From NCBI GenBank assembly GCA_030040515.1, contig JASHTO010000125.1:1-18623 (forward strand): a DNA stretch of 18,623 nucleotides, written 5' to 3'. Below are positions 1 through 7,497 of the stretch, piece by piece (within the stretch, counting starts at the first letter, position 1; the number at the start of each line of letters is the position of its first letter). The translations under genes were made by a program, and so were the position numbers. The notes beneath the pieces are model-generated. The model made no database searches and had not been told where the DNA came from. It was given only the letters and a program-made list of their open reading frames with translations. The stretch is from Terriglobia bacterium. GTDB taxonomy: Bacteria > Acidobacteriota > Terriglobia > UBA7540.

Positions 1-1
1 G

Positions 2-106
2 AATCCACATATTGAGAAAGCCGTCATCCGCTGGCCGTCGGGGAAAGTTCAAACCATTGATCATCCCGCACCCGATGAACTGCTTCAGGTGAAAGAACCC
101 GAATGA
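2..106 (+). CDS. ASPIC/UnbV-domain protein, C-terminal end only (5' truncated)
   Basis: Only the last 34 codons are in the window, read from position 2 to a TGA at 104-106. The residues include the core AVIRWPSGKVQTI followed by a DELLQVKE-type ending. This matches the C-terminal strand of the ASPIC/UnbV domain, and the complete protein downstream ends in the same way (VEVVWPSG...LTIRE). In this family the domain normally follows FG-GAP/VCBS beta-propeller repeats in an exported protein, so the missing part is probably such a propeller. The stop codon overlaps the start of the next gene (ATGA at 103-106), which indicates translational coupling in one operon. The family call rests on a short fragment but the motif is distinctive. 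Confidence 0.7.
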   Translation, partial: NPHIEKAVIRWPSGKVQTIDHPAPDELLQVKEPE

Positions 107-963
107 GTGTGGCAACAGCCGTCAATCCCGGACCGGCAACGCCTCCGCCCAAGCGCGGAATGCTCATGACCGTTCTTGACAGCCGTTATCTGCCACCAAT
201 ATTTATCACAACCATTCTGCTTGCCGGCAATCTGACCTTCGGCATGCTGGAAAGCTACCAGAAGACTTTGCTGGCCATCGCCACCAGCATTGCCTGCGAG
301 CTCGTGCTTTCACGGTTGCTGCGAGGAGAGTGGCCGCACCCCGCCAGCGCCTATATTACGGGAATCAGCGTGGGAATCCTGGTGCGCTCGCCTGCCTTTT
401 GGCCCTACGCCCTGTGCGCGGCGCTTGCCATCACATCGAAATATGTCATTCGCGTGAAGGGACGACACATTTTCAACCCATCGAACTTCGGCATTTCGGC
501 GATGTTATTCCTTGCACCGGAGGCAGTGGCGACACTGAGCATCCAGTGGGGGAATTATCTGTTGCCCATGGTCGTCATCTGGATTCTGGGATTTGTGATT
601 GTGTGGCGCGTGCGGCGGCTGAACATTTCGGCGACTTATGTGATTTCCTTCCTGGTTTTTGCATTTTTGCGCAGCCGGATCGTCGGCAGCCCGTGGCAAT
701 CCGAGGTTGCTCCCATTACCGGGCCGATGTATCAGTTGTTTGTCTTCTTCATGGTCACCGACCCGAAAACAACGGTGCGCTCCAAGACGGGGCAATGCAT
801 TGTGGTGTTCCTTGTGGCCGCCGCCGAAATGATCATGCGCTTGAATCAGATCGTGTACGCGCCGTTCTATGCACTGTTTCTCGTCGGCCCTTCTGCCCTC
901 CTAATTCAAATGTGGCTCGATTCCCGCCGCTCCGGCGCTGCCGAATTGATGGTGGCCCATTGA
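103..963 (+). CDS. NqrB/RnfD/UnbU-like integral membrane protein
   Basis: This 286-residue polytopic membrane protein has a short Pro-rich cytoplasmic N-terminus and about eight to ten hydrophobic segments between residues 30 and 272. Two motifs point to the NQR2/RnfD/RnfE family: GRHIFNPSNFG (residues 120-130) and MVTDPKTT (217-224), equivalent to the conserved TDP motif. Family members carry quinone and flavin chemistry in Na+-NQR and Rnf complexes. This copy is shorter than RnfD (about 350 aa), shows no SGAT-type site for covalent FMN on threonine, and has no other Rnf/Nqr subunit gene nearby. A role in a complete respiratory complex is therefore unlikely. It lies between two ASPIC/UnbV genes, overlapping the first by 4 bp and ending 2 bp before the second, which resembles the UnbV-UnbU pairing known from enediyne clusters. 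The true function is unknown. Confidence 0.75.
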   Translation: MSVATAVNPGPATPPPKRGMLMTVLDSRYLPPIFITTILLAGNLTFGMLESYQKTLLAIATSIACELVLSRLLRGEWPHPASAYITGISVGILVRSPAFWPYALCAALAITSKYVIRVKGRHIFNPSNFGISAMLFLAPEAVATLSIQWGNYLLPMVVIWILGFVIVWRVRRLNISATYVISFLVFAFLRSRIVGSPWQSEVAPITGPMYQLFVFFMVTDPKTTVRSKTGQCIVVFLVAAAEMIMRLNQIVYAPFYALFLVGPSALLIQMWLDSRRSGAAELMVAH

Positions 964-965
964 GC

Positions 966-2846
966 ATGAGAATTAGGGATTTGCGACGGGGATTTCCAAT
1001 CGCCAGCCTATGCCTGATCGCCGCTGTCCTTTGCCTTTTGGCCGGCTGCCGCGGCGGAAAGTCCACTTCGGAAGAATCCTCTTCGCCCGCTGCAAATACG
1101 AACGCCACGGAGCCAGCGATCCCGCCCACAAGGGCAGTCCCTGCCGCCCCCGCCGCGCAAGATAGTGCGAATGCAACGCGCCCCTCCGGCCCCATCACCT
1201 TCACCGACGTGACTGCGCAAGCCGGGATCCACTTCAAGCACAACAGCGGCGCTTTCGGAAAGAAATACCTGCCAGAAACGATGGGCAGCGGCGTTTGCTT
1301 TCTTGATTACGACAACGATGGCTGGCAGGACGTTCTCTTCGTGAATTCGGAGGACTGGCCCGGACATCAGTCGGGCAACTCTTTTCCCGCGCTCTATCAC
1401 AATAACCACGATGGAACGTTTACCGACGTCACGCGCCAGGCAGGACTGGCAGTTGAAATGTACGGACTCGGCTGCGCCGTCGGAGATTATGACAACGACG
1501 GATACGACGACATTTACATCACAACGGTAGGGTCGAACCACCTGTTTCATAACCTCGGAAACGGCAAATTTGCCGATGTTACCGCAAAGGCCGGCGTCAG
1601 CGATCCGGGATTTTCCGCGAGCGCCGTCTGGTTCGATTACGACAACGACGGCAAGCTGGATTTGTTCGTCGCGCACTACATCGAATGGTCTCCCGAAACC
1701 GACCAGTACTGCACCCTCGACAACAAGCACAAGTCTTATTGCACGCCGCAGAGGTACAAAGGCGAGAGCGCAAGCCTCTTTCACAATCGCGGCGACGGGA
1801 CGTTTGAGAATGTGACCAAGCGCGCGGGCCTCTATGATCCATCCTGCAAATCGCTCGGCATCGCCCTGCTCGATTATGACGATGACGGGTGGATGGATCT
1901 ATTCGTTTCAAACGACACGGAGCCGAACAAGCTTTACCACAACAACCACAACGGCACGTTCACCGAAGTCGGCGTTATGTCCGGGGTCGCGTACAGCGAA
2001 TCCAGCACCACGCGCGCCGGCATGGGCACCGATGCTGCGGACTACGACAACTCCGGGCGCCAAAGCTTGCTGGTCGGCAACTTTACAGACGAGGGGATGG
2101 CGCTCTACCACAACGACGGCTCCGGCCTTTTTACCGATGTGGCCGGAGCCACCGGCATCGCGCGTATTTCCCTGAACTCGCTCACTTTCGGGACATTCTT
2201 CTTCGACTACGATCTTGATGGACTGCCGGATGTTCTGGCCATTAATGGACACGTTTCTGACGATATCAGCGTGATTCAGCCGACGCTCCGGTATGCGCAG
2301 CCACCGCTTCTCTTTCGCAATCTGGGCAACAATAAGTTCGAGGAAGTAACCAGCAAAGTCGGGTCTGCCTTGCAGAAAGCGATTGTTGGGCGCGGTGCGG
2401 CCTACGCCGACTTCGACAATGATGGCGATCTCGATCTTGCCATCACGGCCAATAACGGGCCGGCACGTCTGCTGCGCAATGACAACGGCAACCAGAACGA
2501 TATGCTACGCATTAAGACCGTGGGCACTCGCTCAAACCGCGATGGAATCGGCGCCAAAGTTACGGTGATCACCGCCCAAGGCGAGCGGCTTTTCGAAATG
2601 GTGAAAACCGGGTCAAGTTACTTGTCGCAGAGCGAATTGCCTTTGACCTTTGGACTGGGAAAACCGGAGGAAGGAAAACGGGTGAAAGTCGAGGTCGTTT
2701 GGCCGAGCGGCCAGAAAGATCTCGCCACTGACGTCAAGGTCAATCAATTTCTCACCATCCGCGAGGGAACGGGCATCGTCTCTGCCAAGCCTATCGTGTT
2801 TTCTAATTCGGCCGCTTCTTCGAAGGGCCTGAAATCAATGAACTGA
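966..2846 (+). CDS. FG-GAP/VCBS repeat lipoprotein with C-terminal ASPIC/UnbV domain (CRTAC1-like)
   Basis: The product has 626 residues. The chosen start is the ATG at 966, two bases after the previous stop. It gives a lipoprotein signal peptide with lipobox LLAGC (Cys28), followed by a Ser/Ala/Pro-rich linker to about residue 75. The frame is open further upstream, but that part overlaps the preceding gene and has no domain. Seven Ca2+-binding-type propeller motifs are visible: DYDNDGW (114), DYDNDGY (174), DYDNDGK (224), DYDDDGW (303), a degenerate DYDNSG (359), DYDLDG (414) and DFDNDGD (482). The ASPIC/UnbV domain spans about residues 513-600 and ends with WPSGQK (579-584). The predicted location is outside the cytoplasm, anchored by lipid. 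The family is large in Acidobacteriota and Planctomycetota and has no defined biochemical role. It is probably co-transcribed with the two genes before it. Confidence 0.9.
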   Translation: MRIRDLRRGFPIASLCLIAAVLCLLAGCRGGKSTSEESSSPAANTNATEPAIPPTRAVPAAPAAQDSANATRPSGPITFTDVTAQAGIHFKHNSGAFGKKYLPETMGSGVCFLDYDNDGWQDVLFVNSEDWPGHQSGNSFPALYHNNHDGTFTDVTRQAGLAVEMYGLGCAVGDYDNDGYDDIYITTVGSNHLFHNLGNGKFADVTAKAGVSDPGFSASAVWFDYDNDGKLDLFVAHYIEWSPETDQYCTLDNKHKSYCTPQRYKGESASLFHNRGDGTFENVTKRAGLYDPSCKSLGIALLDYDDDGWMDLFVSNDTEPNKLYHNNHNGTFTEVGVMSGVAYSESSTTRAGMGTDAADYDNSGRQSLLVGNFTDEGMALYHNDGSGLFTDVAGATGIARISLNSLTFGTFFFDYDLDGLPDVLAINGHVSDDISVIQPTLRYAQPPLLFRNLGNNKFEEVTSKVGSALQKAIVGRGAAYADFDNDGDLDLAITANNGPARLLRNDNGNQNDMLRIKTVGTRSNRDGIGAKVTVITAQGERLFEMVKTGSSYLSQSELPLTFGLGKPEEGKRVKVEVVWPSGQKDLATDVKVNQFLTIREGTGIVSAKPIVFSNSAASSKGLKSMN

Positions 2847-2971
2847 TTCAATTCGGGCAGCAGGCGCATGGATACGGGATAATCATGCTCGTCAAATTGA
2901 CTGGCCGCAATTCGTTCGCGAGAAACCGGCGATTCGTCGCGGCTACGGAATTTCCGCCAAGCTCTCCATCC

Positions 2972-3838
2972 TCAAACGTTCAGAACCGGAACCTGCACAG
3001 AGCAAATGATTCCATAGCCGTGAGTACGTAAGTGGCCGCCGTAGGGATAGCACCCCGTCACCAATAGATCCGCCTTGGTTTGCTTCGCGGCTTGACTCAA
3101 AACCTTGGGCACATCGCCGCTGCCGATGAATACCTCCGCCTTGGCGCCCATTTCCTCCCGGAACTTATCCATCTGCCGCATGGCATTACCGAGAATTGCC
3201 TTCTCCCACACATGATCGACAATGTTGCCTCCAGGCCCCCAGAGTTCCAGTGCGGCGGTAACGTGAGCAAGCGTCAGGCGTGCGCCAAACTCGGTGGCCA
3301 ACTGAGCGGCCCAGGCTACATGCTTGACGTTGCGAGAGGCGAGATCGACGGCGCAGAGGACATTGCGGATGGCAAAATCCCGACGGGGCAATTCCTCGAC
3401 GTGCGCACCCGTCCAGACCGGGCACTCCGTGCCGTGCAGCACTTTTGCCGTCACCGAGCCCAGGAGAAACTTGGCAAAGGTAAAGCTATAAGACGGAATC
3501 ATGATCAAGTCGGCCCTCTGCTCATGGGCCGTTTGCACGATTGCCGTGGCCACATCACCATCCGCCAGTTCCCCTCGAACGGCAAGTCCATCGAAATCCG
3601 CCACCAATTTCTCGTCCCGCTCTTCGCGGGCTTGTCGCAGCACTGCCGCGAGCAAGTCCCAGTTCGCCGCGGCATGTTCGTCCGCAGGCACTCCGGCTTC
3701 CAGACTTCGCTCCGTGATGACGTGGAGTAATATGATTTCAGAATGGAAATGATGAGCCAGGGTGGCTGCTTCGCGAAGGACAGCATGGGTGGAGATCGGG
3801 ATGTCAACCGGCAGCAGAATTCGCTTGATGTTGAGCAC
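2972..3838 (-). CDS. tandem-domain universal stress protein (UspA family)
   Basis: This cytoplasmic protein of 288 residues contains two Usp domains. Domain 1 (about 4-143) opens with KRILLPVD and domain 2 (about 157-288) with IRNVLCAVD. The usual ATP-binding signature G-x2-G-x9-G-[ST] is damaged in both. Domain 1 keeps only the last part (LLGSVTAKVLHGTECPV, with Pro-Ser-Tyr where Gly-x-His is normal), and domain 2 has GCYPYGGHLRTHGYGII. Nucleotide binding may thus be weak or altered. The start is a GTG at 3836-3838, preceded at 7-bp spacing by a strong GGAGGGG ribosome binding site. Usp proteins are linked to survival under stress or starvation, and the exact role here cannot be read from sequence. 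The gene is convergent with the ASPIC/UnbV cassette. Confidence 0.9.
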   Translation of the reverse strand: MLNIKRILLPVDIPISTHAVLREAATLAHHFHSEIILLHVITERSLEAGVPADEHAAANWDLLAAVLRQAREERDEKLVADFDGLAVRGELADGDVATAIVQTAHEQRADLIMIPSYSFTFAKFLLGSVTAKVLHGTECPVWTGAHVEELPRRDFAIRNVLCAVDLASRNVKHVAWAAQLATEFGARLTLAHVTAALELWGPGGNIVDHVWEKAILGNAMRQMDKFREEMGAKAEVFIGSGDVPKVLSQAAKQTKADLLVTGCYPYGGHLRTHGYGIICSVQVPVLNV

Positions 3839-3845
3839 CGCTCAC

Positions 3846-3852
3846 CCCCTCC
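3846..3852 (-). promoter_or_regulatory. ribosome binding site of the universal stress protein gene
   Basis: The minus strand reads GGAGGGG, 7 bp before the GTG at 3836-3838. It supports a non-ATG start for the universal stress protein. Confidence 0.7.
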
Positions 3853-3965
3853 GCGCCTGCTGAGTTGGCGCTGAGGCGCTCCCAGCGTTCACCGAACCGC
3901 ATCCTCTCCAATCGTTAGGAGCATGTCCGCGCTCAAAAGGTTGCAGTCACAAATGTTTTCGGGGG

Positions 3966-4550
3966 TCATCCCTTTGGCGGGCCGTCACAGGCCGCAGAAA
4001 GGGCTTTTCCGGATTTTTGCCCTTCAGCACACTTCTCGAAGCGCTCCTTATCGGATTCAGTGGGAGGGGAACCTTCGAATGTAATGTCGCGAATCAAGTA
4101 CAAACTACTCTTGATCCGGACAACATTGGCGTCTCGGTCCAACGGAAGCCACTTCTTCCCATCAAACATTCGGTAAGCGGGCGAAATGCGCACGTCGCCC
4201 GACCTGCCGGGACTGTCATCCTCCCGCTTGGTCCAAATGATCTTCACCACTTCGTTGAAGCCAAATCTCGCAGCACCCTTGACGCCAATGAATTGAAGGG
4301 TCATGGAAATCCGGTGCATCGGGAGCCAACCGCTCAACATGCCGGTGTCGGGATTCCAGTCTCGGACCAGCATCAATGTGTCATGGTTCTGAGCGCGAAG
4401 CGCGCTGCAAAACAGCAGCGTAGCAACCACCAGGCAAGGTCCAATAATTGCACGCCGCACGAAGGGGTGGAGCCGGGGAGGTTCGGAGGGAGCTATCGCT
4501 CCCTTCGGGAATCCGCCATGGGTTTTGCTCGTCATACCCAGGCTGAACAT
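3966..4550 (-). CDS. exported protein of unknown function
   Basis: Not recognised. The frame encodes up to 194 residues. A clear signal peptide lies at about residues 31-52: Arg-Arg, then a hydrophobic stretch ending CSALRAQ, with a likely signal peptidase I site after ALRA. The mature part is about 140 residues, polar, with no familiar motif; it contains two Cys near the C-terminus and several Trp. The start is uncertain. An ATG at 4548-4550 has an AAGAAGG only 2 bp upstream, but then 30 extra residues precede the signal peptide and their codons contain a perfect hairpin (4487-4504). A GTG at 4458-4460 would begin directly with the signal peptide but lacks a clear ribosome binding site. It is on the same strand as the universal stress protein, 127 bp before it. 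Confidence 0.6.
   Translation of the reverse strand: MFSLGMTSKTHGGFPKGAIAPSEPPRLHPFVRRAIIGPCLVVATLLFCSALRAQNHDTLMLVRDWNPDTGMLSGWLPMHRISMTLQFIGVKGAARFGFNEVVKIIWTKREDDSPGRSGDVRISPAYRMFDGKKWLPLDRDANVVRIKSSLYLIRDITFEGSPPTESDKERFEKCAEGQKSGKALSAACDGPPKG
4487..4504. repeat. perfect hairpin (7-bp arms, TATC loop)
   Basis: AGGGAGC (4487-4493) pairs with GCTCCCT (4498-4504) around a 4-base loop. It lies in the first 22 codons of the long reading of the exported protein gene, so it is either a 5'-leader structure or a dispersed palindrome that extended the open frame. Confidence 0.6.
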
Positions 4551-4794
4551 TGCCTTCTTGCCTCACTTGCGTTTCCGGCCGGTGGGCTGGCCCGCCCTTA
4601 AGTTCAGCGCCTACGGAGGGCACCCGCCATATCACGAGCAAAATTTGCTGCTCCTGTTTACAATGCGATATGTCACGCCCTGGGTCATATTTCCCCGCCC
4701 CAATGTAACAATGTTTCGAGGGCTTCATACGGTTGCTATATATTTCAGCCGCCCACCCGGCCCGGACCCAGCGAGCCCCTTTAAGCATTCATCT

Positions 4795-5427
4795 TCATCG
4801 GGGAGTGCTTGCGGAGCGAAGGGTTGTCACCATCTTAACCATCGAGCGTTCCATTATCCCCAGTTTTTCCAGTATCCTGTCCACGTGTGAGGCAACTGCC
4901 CTTTCGCTGAGGTTCAGGATTTTGGCGATTTCGTTGTCATCCTTGTCCTCGGAAATCAGCTTGATGATTTCGGCCTCTTGAGGATCCCAGACGGCATTAC
5001 TGAACCGCGCGGACAACTTCGCGGCGATTTCGGGTGGAATGCACAATTGGCCGGCCTTCACGGCACGGATGCACCGGAGCAACTCCTCGGTGGCAGCTCC
5101 CTTGAGAAGATACCCTCTGGCGCCGGCGCGCAGAGCCAGAGAGATGTCCTCATTGCTGTCAAAGGTCGTCAGGACGATCAGCCGCGCGCCGGGGAAGCGC
5201 TCGCGAATGGTCTTCATCGAATCCGCCCCACTCATCCGCGGCATGCGCAGGTCAATCAAGGCGACGTCAGGCTGGAGAGCGGTATATTGTTCGACAGCTT
5301 CAATTCCGTCCCTCGCCTCTCCCACCACGTGCATGTCTGCTGTTCGGTTAATCAGCGAGGTCAGGCCCTCCCTCACGACGCCATGATCGTCCGCAATCAG
5401 GATTCGAATCGCCCCCGGCTTGTTCAC
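4795..5427 (-). CDS. NarL/FixJ-family response regulator (orphan)
   Basis: This two-component response regulator has a receiver domain (about 6-120) and a LuxR-type HTH output (about 145-205). With the GTG start at 5425-5427 the protein has 210 residues, the acidic pair is ADD, the phospho-acceptor is Asp59 in LIDLRMP and the conserved Lys is Lys109 in GYLLKG. These positions are the same as in the regulator at 5819-6451. The GTG also has a good GGGAGGA ribosome binding site 7 bp upstream. A TTG at 5448 would add seven residues but is less likely. The HTH is divergent: it begins WDPQEAEII instead of LSxRExEVL and has SERAVASHV in place of SEGTVKVHV, so its DNA target may differ. No kinase gene adjoins it. 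It is probably a paralogue of its neighbour, either sharing the same kinase or regulated separately. Confidence 0.9.
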   Translation of the reverse strand: MNKPGAIRILIADDHGVVREGLTSLINRTADMHVVGEARDGIEAVEQYTALQPDVALIDLRMPRMSGADSMKTIRERFPGARLIVLTTFDSNEDISLALRAGARGYLLKGAATEELLRCIRAVKAGQLCIPPEIAAKLSARFSNAVWDPQEAEIIKLISEDKDDNEIAKILNLSERAVASHVDRILEKLGIMERSMVKMVTTLRSASTPR

Positions 5428-5434
5428 CCCACCA

Positions 5435-5441
5435 TCCTCCC
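5435..5441 (-). promoter_or_regulatory. ribosome binding site deciding a GTG start
   Basis: The minus strand reads GGGAGGA, 7 bp before the GTG at 5425-5427. It favours this start over the upstream TTG at 5448. Confidence 0.65.
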
Positions 5442-5591
5442 GGCACAAAACCCATCAAGATCCGTCCGCAGACCAAGCTCAAGCCGCCAAGAACGCACGC
5501 TGCAAATTGGTATAGTCTCCACCAATGCCAGATTACTCTCCAAAGTGATCGAAGCAATTAGGCGAGAGACGGGATCGTGGATAGCTCAAAC

Positions 5592-5611
5592 GGTATAGCC
5601 GGGCCTATACC
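5592..5611. promoter_or_regulatory. candidate operator: GGTATAG inverted repeat
   Basis: GGTATAG (5592-5598) and CTATACC (5605-5611) form a perfect 7-bp inverted repeat with a 6-bp centre. It lies about 165 bp upstream of the GTG of the 4795-5427 response regulator. A third half-site, GGTATAG, is at 5509-5515. NarL-family dimers commonly bind short inverted repeats, so this may be a site for either adjacent regulator. This is inference, as no consensus is known for these proteins. Confidence 0.4.
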
Positions 5612-5818
5612 TTTTGATATACACCCTTCGGGGTTTCGCGGCTCCTGAAGAACTTCTTGGAGGAATTGGAGTGAAAGAATCCCCACTGAGCGGCAGCTTT
5701 TCCGGCAGGCTACACGTTGTGGTGGACTTTGTCCATCAGCAACACCACTTCGGTGGGGCTCGAGGGTTCCTAAGGGCGCTATAATGTTTTGTCCATCTGA
5801 ATGGCTGGAAATCGAAAT

Positions 5819-6451
5819 CTAGGAAGGGTGGACGATGCCGCGTTCTACCGCCGCAACACTCGCCGCAGTCCGCCCGCTCACTCCCAATTTATCCAGAATG
5901 TGATTGACGTGAACCTTCACCGTTCCTTCCGTGATCTGCAAGATTTCCCCAATCTCCTTGTTACTTTTGCCGCCCACCATCAAGTTCAGCACCTCCAGCT
6001 CCCTTCGGCTCAGGTCGGAGCTGGTCAAGCGATTGGCTAACTTCGCGGCCACCTTAGTCGGAAGCCAGGATCCTCCCGCGTGTACAGCGCGAATGCAATC
6101 GAGCATGTCTTGCAGGGAAGAATCTTTCAGCAAGTATCCTCGGGCGCCGGCCCGCAAGGCGCGGTAAATATCCTCATCCCCTTCGAACGTGGTCAACACC
6201 ACCAGCCGCGCTTCAGAATTGCGCTGGCGAATCACCTGAATGGCTTCCAAACCCGGCAATCCCGGCATCCGCAAGTCCATCAGGGCGAGATCGGGAAGAT
6301 TCCGGCAGAACGATTCCACGGCCGAGGCTCCATCGCTCACTGCGGCAATAACCTCCAAGTCGGGCTGCCGGTTCAGCATAGCCGTCAAACCCTCACGCAC
6401 CACTTGGTGATCATCTGCAATTAAGATCCGAATCTTGCGCGCTTGCCTCAT
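5819..6451 (-). CDS. NarL/LiaR-family response regulator
   Basis: This 210-residue DNA-binding response regulator has a receiver with ADD (12-14), phospho-acceptor Asp59 (LMDLRMP), Thr87-Thr88 and Lys109 (GYLLKD), followed by a canonical LuxR/GerE HTH at 146-205 (LSRRELEVLNLM, SNKEIGEIL, TEGTVKVHV, ILDKLGV). Its ATG overlaps the stop of the histidine kinase gene by 4 bp, so the two are almost surely translationally coupled cognate partners. Such regulators act as phosphorylated dimers on promoters. Targets are not evident from sequence, but the trehalose genes directly upstream in the same orientation and the neighbouring regulator gene are natural candidates. Confidence 0.95.
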   Translation of the reverse strand: MRQARKIRILIADDHQVVREGLTAMLNRQPDLEVIAAVSDGASAVESFCRNLPDLALMDLRMPGLPGLEAIQVIRQRNSEARLVVLTTFEGDEDIYRALRAGARGYLLKDSSLQDMLDCIRAVHAGGSWLPTKVAAKLANRLTSSDLSRRELEVLNLMVGGKSNKEIGEILQITEGTVKVHVNHILDKLGVSGRTAASVAAVERGIVHPS

Positions 6452-7497
6452 GGCGTCTGCACCCCTTTGGCGGGAAGGGACCGGCGGACACTTGCGACGA
6501 TATTTGTCCCGGTGCCGGGAAAGCTCTGGACCTCCAGATTAATCCCGATTCGTTTTGCCCTCTCGCGCATTCCGATGAGCCCAAACCCCCCGCCAATATC
6601 ACTGATATGAGTGTCGAACCCTTGGCCATTGTCCTTGATCGACAAGCCCACTCCCGAGGGCTCATAGCACAGCTCAATCGCAATCTTGCCGGCCTTGGCG
6701 TGGCGCAAGCAATTTACCACGGCTTCCTGGCAGATGCGCAAAAGCCCGAATTCCACTTCCGGAGGCAGAGCATAAGGAGTACCCTGAGTGACAGATTCCA
6801 CTACGGTGGAAGTGCCCGCGGTGATTTGCCTAATAAAGAGCTTGATTGCGTCGTTCAAGCCGCCGGATTTTAGTTCCGGGACGCGCAGGGCCTGCACAGA
6901 GCGCCGGGCCTCGGCAAGACTCTGGCGGGCCAGGTTGCGAGCGCGGTCAATGTGGGCCTTGGCGGAATCCACGTCCTCTTTGAGAATATCGTCGGCCGCC
7001 TCCAATTGAACTACAATTCCCGTGAATCCTTGTGCCAGCGTATCGTGAATCTCGCCTGCCATGCGATTGCGCTCCTCAACAATCGCGGATTCCTGGAGTT
7101 GCGCCATCAAACGCTCGCGCTTTTCCTGCTCCTGTTTACGGCTTGCGACCAACCAGGTAATGACCAGGAGGAAAAAGAGGCTTTCACCCGCTTTCCATTC
7201 CGGGTAGATGGCGGGTACATGCGGGGGCGGCGTCAAAGTGGTCGCGACATACACTCCCACGGCGCTGAGAATGGAGTAAAAACTCCCGATTCCCTTCCCG
7301 CCCCTCCAAGTGACCAACCCGACGGGAAAAACGTAGAATCCCACCATGCTGAGTCCGTATCCCAGCAGGTAGTCGATGACGCCAATGGTCACAACCAAGG
7401 CGAGCATGACAAGGTAAAAGAAGATGGGCCCACCCATCGAGGATGAAGAGGTTGATTTGCCGGCGGGCTGCAAGTCTGTTGCTTGAATCGTCTTCAT
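6448..7497 (-). CDS. sensor histidine kinase, HisKA_3 type (DesK/LiaS/NarX-like)
   Basis: This membrane-bound histidine kinase has 349 residues. The N-terminus has about four transmembrane segments between residues 23 and 119 with very short loops, so the signal is probably sensed within or at the membrane. A coiled region (120-140) leads to the HisKA_3 dimerisation domain with phospho-acceptor His151 in GEIHDTLAQGF. The HATPase_c domain follows, with the N-box around CQEAVVNCLRHA (256-267), DNGQGF (289-294) and GLIGMRERA (306-314). All catalytic elements are present. The start is an ATG at 7495-7497 with only a weak ribosome binding site. The gene overlaps its response regulator by 4 bp and lies 108 bp after the trehalose phosphatase gene, in the same orientation, so co-transcription is possible but not shown. 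Confidence 0.93.
   Translation of the reverse strand: MKTIQATDLQPAGKSTSSSSMGGPIFFYLVMLALVVTIGVIDYLLGYGLSMVGFYVFPVGLVTWRGGKGIGSFYSILSAVGVYVATTLTPPPHVPAIYPEWKAGESLFFLLVITWLVASRKQEQEKRERLMAQLQESAIVEERNRMAGEIHDTLAQGFTGIVVQLEAADDILKEDVDSAKAHIDRARNLARQSLAEARRSVQALRVPELKSGGLNDAIKLFIRQITAGTSTVVESVTQGTPYALPPEVEFGLLRICQEAVVNCLRHAKAGKIAIELCYEPSGVGLSIKDNGQGFDTHISDIGGGFGLIGMRERAKRIGINLEVQSFPGTGTNIVASVRRSLPAKGVQTP

Larger units (their letters stand above)
5428..5818. other. 391-bp intergenic region between two response regulator genes
   Basis: No convincing gene is present on either strand. It holds the ribosome binding site of the downstream regulator, three copies of a GGTATAG/CTATACC heptamer (5509, 5592, 5605), a short CCAC-TTCG-GTGG hairpin (5745-5756), and a direct repeat TTTGTCCATC at 5728 and 5788. 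It is the likely promoter region of the 4795-5427 gene and the 3' region of the kinase-regulator pair. Confidence 0.5.

Noticed and set aside
103..963. Annotation as a working Rnf or Na+-NQR complex subunit
   Set aside because: No other subunit genes, short length and no visible flavinylation motif; only family similarity is claimed.
330..965. Upstream extension of the ASPIC/UnbV lipoprotein frame
   Set aside because: It overlaps the membrane protein gene almost completely, has no domain and is low-complexity in character; the ATG at 966 gives a proper lipoprotein signal peptide.
5428..5448. TTG start for the 4795-5427 response regulator
   Set aside because: The GTG at 5425-5427 has a better ribosome binding site and gives the same length and residue positions as the paralogue.
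5780..5785. TATAAT box on the plus strand
   Set aside because: No -35 element at proper spacing and no rightward gene follows; it most likely occurs by chance.
5728..5797. Direct repeat TTTGTCCATC, two copies 60 bp apart
   Set aside because: Only two 10-bp copies in a 3' intergenic region, with no link to a promoter; too weak to call a site.
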